NCBI GenBank assembly: GCA_023512835.1
Contig: CM042086.1
Location: 21,211,029-21,275,028 of the forward strand
Direction: 5' to 3'
Length of the DNA stretch: 64,000 bases
Source: Taxillus chinensis
Taxonomy: Eukaryota > Streptophyta > Magnoliopsida > Santalales > Loranthaceae
Notes under the pieces: model-generated
The model's database searches: none
What the model saw: the letters and a program-made list of their open reading frames with translations, nothing else
Told to the model about the DNA's origin: nothing
Part shown: piece after piece, positions 61,199-64,000 of the stretch
How positions within the stretch are numbered: the first letter of the stretch is position 1
How the letters are laid out: the number at the start of each line of letters is the position of its first letter
Made by a program: the position numbers and the translations under genes

Positions 61199-61899
61199 TA
61201 CACGTGTTTAAGAGAAAATAAAATTAATGAAATTAATTTTTTACATGTAAAGATAATTTTAGAAAATATTTTTTTAAATATATCATCATGTTTTTTTAGA
61301 TTCTCCCCCACCACACCTTTACTATATTGGTGATTGAATTGAAAATCTCACATTATATTATGAGGTTTATGTGTCTAACCACCTAAATAAGCCTTAGGGA
61401 TATGTCTTAATATAGAGAACACCTGTTGTGGACAACTCATGATCCAAATAACTCTAGATCTAGACGAATCTTGATATAAACAACTCTTCCCGATCCTATC
61501 AAGCTTTATAATACATACATGTAACCTTTTATCTAGACATTCAATCCTAGTTCATGAAATATGAAATACAAACAATGTATTCGGTGCTAATCTAAATATA
61601 TTGACACAAACATTTGATCTTTATCCTAACAACTTCTTGATACAAACATTTGTTCACAATACGATGCGTATCATTAAACTAAATTTGGATAATTTTTTTT
61701 AATCTTGATTCAGACAAACACTATTGAACTTTAATGCTTTTTTGACAAAACTCTCAACTCCCTTTGCATAATGCATATTCGTAGTCCAATCATCACAATC
61801 ATCTTTTACATTGATATATTTACTCTTACTTACAAAGAGATGACTTTTATTTGAGAGAAAAATAATTCCCATATTAACTTTTATCTTTTACATGTAAAG

Positions 61900-63235
61900 G
61901 TAATTATAAAATATTTTTAAAAAAAATTATATCCTCATTTTTTTTGGGGTGATCTTCACTCCACCCTATCACTTATCTTGTTAACAATCGAAATCAAACA
62001 TCTAACCACCTATTATAAGGTCTATACATCTAGCCACCTAATAAATAAGATTAGTGGGTTTATTATCGTGCATATAACTATAAATTTAATCACTATAATT
62101 ATAATAGTAAAAATAAATGTGTATAAATATTTTATGGCTAGTTAATTAGGATATATAAAATCAAATTCTAATAGTAATACAAATTTTATTATATAATACC
62201 TATTAGCAACATTAATAATTGTCATATACCCAAAATCAAAAAAAAAAATGAGACTAGGAGCATAACTTTCTTATGCCCACACTTAGATGGTCAGAGGGTT
62301 AATGACAAGGACTAAAGAAGACTACACTGTGGATGCTATCTCAAACATACTACCTATACTATTATATATCAAGGGCAATCACATACTTCTTATAACATCA
62401 TGATATAATAAACATCTCAAATAACAATCAAGACATCACAATTGATGTTCAATGCCATAAAACTTTCCACAAACTCCTGTATAAGATTAACAATAAATAT
62501 AACAATAGAGCACAATACAAATAATACAACAATCGGGTAGAAAAAGTCTTCATGAAAGGAAAAACCTCCACTAGTCTCTAGCCACACTTGAAAAGGCAAA
62601 CAATATAGTAGGGTGAGTCATAAACTCAGTATGTAATATATAGCTCCACATTACCTTACTATGCAAGGCAAATATGTCTAAACACTACATGCTCAATGTA
62701 CTAGTGTTGTGTAATGTTACAACCATCAAGACTTAGCCTATCCACATACAACCAGGATATAAGTTGCCAACTTAGGACACTCGGCCCTATCACGACTACT
62801 TAATGCCAGCTTAGGCCTTAGCTTGTCAAACCCAACTCAAAGGTACACCATTCAAGTGCTTTAGCCACTAGTCATATATAAGCTTAGAGACCTTAGCGTA
62901 AAGACTTATACCTGTGTGAAGTTGAAGTTAGTCCCGAATCGGGTTAGGAATATCTATTCAGTACCATGACCTTAACGCGAACATTTTGAATTATTATTAA
63001 AATAAGTATTTTAATATTTTGAGTTTATTGTTATTATAATGTGAATATTATTAATATAACTATTTAAGTATTTTGAGTTTATTATTGTTATAATAATTAA
63101 TGTTAGTATTAGTATTATTATTAATATAATTATTAAAGTTATTATTATTATAATTACTAATCTTATTAATGTTATTATTAAATTAAATAATACAAAGAAC
63201 AAGATATTAATATGTATAAAAGGAGGATGAACTTA
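61900..63235. repeat. AT-rich, LTR-derived stretch related to 10730-11060
   Basis: The part 62570-62840 shares ordered phrases with 10730-11060. The part 63000-63190 is a degenerate TTA/ATT trinucleotide-rich run. No gene was seen. Confidence 0.45.
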
Positions 63236-63396
63236 GGGTAGAAACCCAACATTTTGTTCGTTGTGTCTCTGTGTAGAGCTTAGTAAAAGAGAAAGATAAG
63301 GTTTGAAGCGGTAAGTTCTACCGATCTCTCGAAATTAAATCCAAGTAGGTGATTTTAGATCCTTCACTCTTTTATTGCATGAACGCGGATGTTAGA

Positions 63397-63399
<3 letters not shown>

Positions 63400-63432
<33 letters not shown>
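63400..63432. repeat. (TA)n microsatellite
   Basis: Nearly pure TA run, with a second short one at about 63454-63467. Confidence 0.9.
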
Positions 63433-63433
<1 letters not shown>

Positions 63434-63529
63434 CCCTTATGTTGCATGTGAATATATATATATATATAAACGTTTAGATGTAAAAAATATAGACCTGTAT
63501 CTACATGTTCGTTGAGGGCGGTAGTAGGC

Positions 63530-63835
63530 ATGCGACACGATCCAAGGGTGGCTTGGCGTGATGGGGTCGGTCTTCCCTTTTCCCGGTTGGCATTTTTTCA
63601 GCCGGTTCTATTCCTCATGGGCTTGCTCTATTCTTCGTTGGGGTTTTCTAGCAACACTGGAGCGGATGGTTTGGTTGGCGCCTCTTTAGATCTAATATTC
63701 ATGTTAACTTTAGATTTTATTATTATTATAGATACTACAGGATTGGTTTTCGCACCTAGCTTCAATTCGGTCGGCCATAACATCCAAGTTTTAATATTTT
63801 CAATAATAAGGTTTGGTGCGGTTATTTGGTGGTAG
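63530..63835 (+). CDS. Unrecognised hydrophobic 101-aa frame
   Basis: From the ATG at 63530 the frame reads MRHDPRVAWRDGVGLPFSRL and continues with strongly hydrophobic stretches to IRFGAVIWW. I do not recognise it. It follows LTR-like DNA and may be a chance frame or the start of a truncated element; no splice sites were tested. Confidence 0.15.
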   Translation: MRHDPRVAWRDGVGLPFSRLAFFQPVLFLMGLLYSSLGFSSNTGADGLVGASLDLIFMLTLDFIIIIDTTGLVFAPSFNSVGHNIQVLIFSIIRFGAVIWW

Positions 63836-64000
63836 CCAGGCTAACTAGCTTGTTTTGGATTCCACACACACGCACACCAGGTTGTTAGCCGACAGCTTGG
63901 TCAATAGCAGGGTTTGACCCTGCTGCATTCGTGTTAAAAGGGAAAAAAGGGGGCGGTGGCTCATGTGCTACCCCCATGAGATGAAAACGCCAGCCTGGGT
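63836..64000. other. Right end of window, GC-richer, no feature
   Basis: Mixed-composition sequence with a GGGAAAAAAGGGGGCGGTGG purine stretch that could be a polypurine tract, but no LTR start follows within the window. Confidence 0.3.

Larger units (their letters stand above)
41111..61900 (+). repeat. ~768-bp tandem repeat, interrupted by nested LTR elements
   Basis: Unit 1 starts GTCATTTGATTTT at 41111 and unit 2 at 41879. Unit 2 is followed to 42234, interrupted by the insertion 42235-61150, and resumes at 61156 with AATCATATCTTTTACAT, matching unit 1 at about 41482. A partial third copy starts near 61791. The flanking copy therefore shows the sequence of the empty insertion site. Confidence 0.75.

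Noticed and set aside
1..64000. tRNA, rRNA or other structured RNA genes
   Set aside because: Reading both strands by eye I found no full A box/B box pair or rRNA-like block. A tRNAscan or Infernal run would be needed to exclude weak candidates.

Overview
This window is plant nuclear DNA, almost certainly from a eudicot. The evidence is spliced genes with GT..AG introns, plant-type protein families (rhomboid-like 13, a receptor-like LRR protein, a YIF1/HRF1 protein, a fructokinase), very AT-rich spacers, and many plant-type LTR retrotransposons, a TRIM, a hAT element and MITEs. No bacterial operons, rRNA genes, tRNA genes or CRISPR arrays were seen.

Layout: (1) 1-12.1 kb is repeat-derived. 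A decayed minus-strand Ty3/gypsy-type element (1052-9754) has 2-kb LTRs and is flanked by fragments of other LTRs. (2) 12.1-30.6 kb is a four-gene island: RBL13 (+), an LRR protein (+), YIF1 (-, four coding exons, MITE in intron 3) and fructokinase (-, four exons, 330 aa). From memory, the same families lie side by side in Arabidopsis (At3g59480 fructokinase, At3g59500 YIF1/HRF1, At3g59510 LRR, At3g59520 RBL13), so this looks like conserved microsynteny. The genes are independent housekeeping or surface genes, not a pathway. (3) 30.6-41 kb is AT-rich spacer holding a hAT-type element with a solo LTR nested inside it (33878-36085), then a TRIM (36423-36931) fused to a truncated LTR (36932-38374). 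(4) 41-62 kb is a three-layer nest: a ~768-bp tandem repeat, interrupted by a solo LTR (42235-61150), itself interrupted by a 17-kb Ogre/Tat-type Ty3 retrotransposon (42752-59820) with 5-bp target duplications at both levels. (5) 62-64 kb is further LTR-derived and AT-rich DNA.

The Ogre element has a tRNA-Arg-like primer site, an extra 5' ORF (DUF7745-like), gag, protease, reverse transcriptase, two RNase H domains, integrase, a 3' region with a 178-bp higher-order tandem repeat, and a polypurine tract. Its reading frames are broken, yet its LTRs look almost identical. Several near-identical repeats differ at CTG/CAG versus CG. Two unrelated primer binding sites lack the same A. One YIF1 exon carries two single-base homopolymer insertions. 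Together these raise the possibility of context-dependent base-calling errors in the underlying assembly, which must be excluded before any of the breaks are called real.

The most unusual structural signal is a 14-bp motif (CCTTACTCCGCATC). It is repeated many times in the solo LTR inside the hAT element and, in inverse complement, inside the tandem array of the Ogre 3' LTR, although the two elements otherwise look unrelated.
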